This document shows, piece after piece, positions 12,028 to 12,164 of a stretch of 12,164 nucleotides of DNA. The notes beneath the pieces were generated by a model. It did no database searches and was not told where the DNA came from. It was given only the letters and a program-made list of their open reading frames with translations. The position numbers and the translations under genes were made by a program. Source of the DNA: Planctomycetales bacterium (GTDB lineage Bacteria; Planctomycetota; Planctomycetia; Pirellulales; Thermoguttaceae); NCBI GenBank assembly GCA_007127495.1, contig SKZG01000525.1, positions 1 through 12,164 on the forward strand, written 5' to 3'. Numbering within the stretch: the stretch's first letter is position 1; each line of letters begins with the position of its first letter.

Positions 12028-12164
12028 ACTTTGTAGCGGCACGGCGCAAGCCGTCCGGTATCATTACTTTGTAGCGGCACGGCGCTCATCACTTTGTAGC
12101 GGCACGGCGCAAGCCGTCCGGTATCATTACTTTGTAGCGGCACGGCGCTCATCACTTTGTAGCG
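12028..12164. repeat. 63-bp composite tandem repeat, running off the right edge
   Basis: The array alternates a 38-bp unit (12028-12065, 12091-12128) and a 25-bp unit (12066-12090, 12129-12153), then starts a third cycle (12154-12164). Both units begin with ACTTTGTAGCGGCACGGCGC; the long unit adds AAGCCGTCCGGTATCATT and the short one TCATC. The two cycles are identical. ACGGC-GCAA-GCCGT in the long unit can form a hairpin with a GNRA loop. The array lies directly upstream of folP. Confidence 0.9.

Noticed and set aside
11319..12155. Minus-strand frame starting in the terminal tandem repeats
   Set aside because: It overlaps folP in another phase; the repeat part is open only because the period is a multiple of three, and the rest is low-complexity Arg/Gly.
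12028..12164. CRISPR array
   Set aside because: The units alternate at 38 and 25 bp with identical, not unique, intervening sequence, so it is a composite tandem repeat.

Overview
This looks like a high-GC piece of a planctomycete chromosome, probably Pirellulales-like; I infer this from protein style and gene neighbourhood, not from a marker gene. Pointers are the duplicated motif in the capsule-export lipoprotein, Tyr/Pro-rich exported proteins, a tandem YHS-like exported protein, a Kdo/Lpt envelope cluster with a very large OstA-repeat protein, and many short dispersed palindromic repeats between genes.

Layout. (1) 1-1447, minus strand: a HTH-EIIA (PtsN-like) fusion translationally coupled by a GTGA overlap to a gene that runs off the left edge and looks like two degenerate receiver domains. 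(2) 1448-1769: a divergent intergenic region with a near-perfect sigma-54 promoter facing a small heat-shock protein gene (1770-2246) and a perfect 19-bp dyad about 150 bp upstream of the predicted transcription start. (3) 2247-3319: a long stem-loop between the convergent hsp20 and GYD-domain genes, the GYD gene with a TATAAT box, then a gene-free, repeat-rich stretch holding a strong sigma-70-type promoter for the next operon. (4) 3320-8083, plus strand: kdsD (arabinose-5-phosphate isomerase), kdsC (Kdo-8-phosphate phosphatase) and a 1019-residue membrane-anchored LptC/LptA-like protein. This matches the order kdsD-kdsC-lptC-lptA known from proteobacteria and implies Kdo/LPS synthesis and transport. 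(5) 8084-8948: a 142-bp MITE/REP-like element with 12-bp terminal inverted repeats, and a small exported Tyr/Pro-rich protein on the minus strand with its own sigma-54-like promoter. (6) 8949-11127, plus: a Wza-type polysaccharide-export lipoprotein and an exported protein with a proline-rich 9-residue repeat array and two YHS-like modules. (7) 11132-12025, minus: folP, convergent with the previous gene with only 4 bp between them. (8) 12028-12164: a 63-bp composite tandem repeat running off the right edge.

The main biological themes are envelope biogenesis (Kdo, Lpt-like bridge, polysaccharide export, exported small proteins) and a possible sigma-54/PTS stress circuit: a PtsN-like regulator lies back-to-back with a sigma-54-type small heat-shock gene, and a second sigma-54-type site sits 7 kb away before an exported protein gene. 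The two promoter calls are sequence-pattern calls and are the most testable new observations here.
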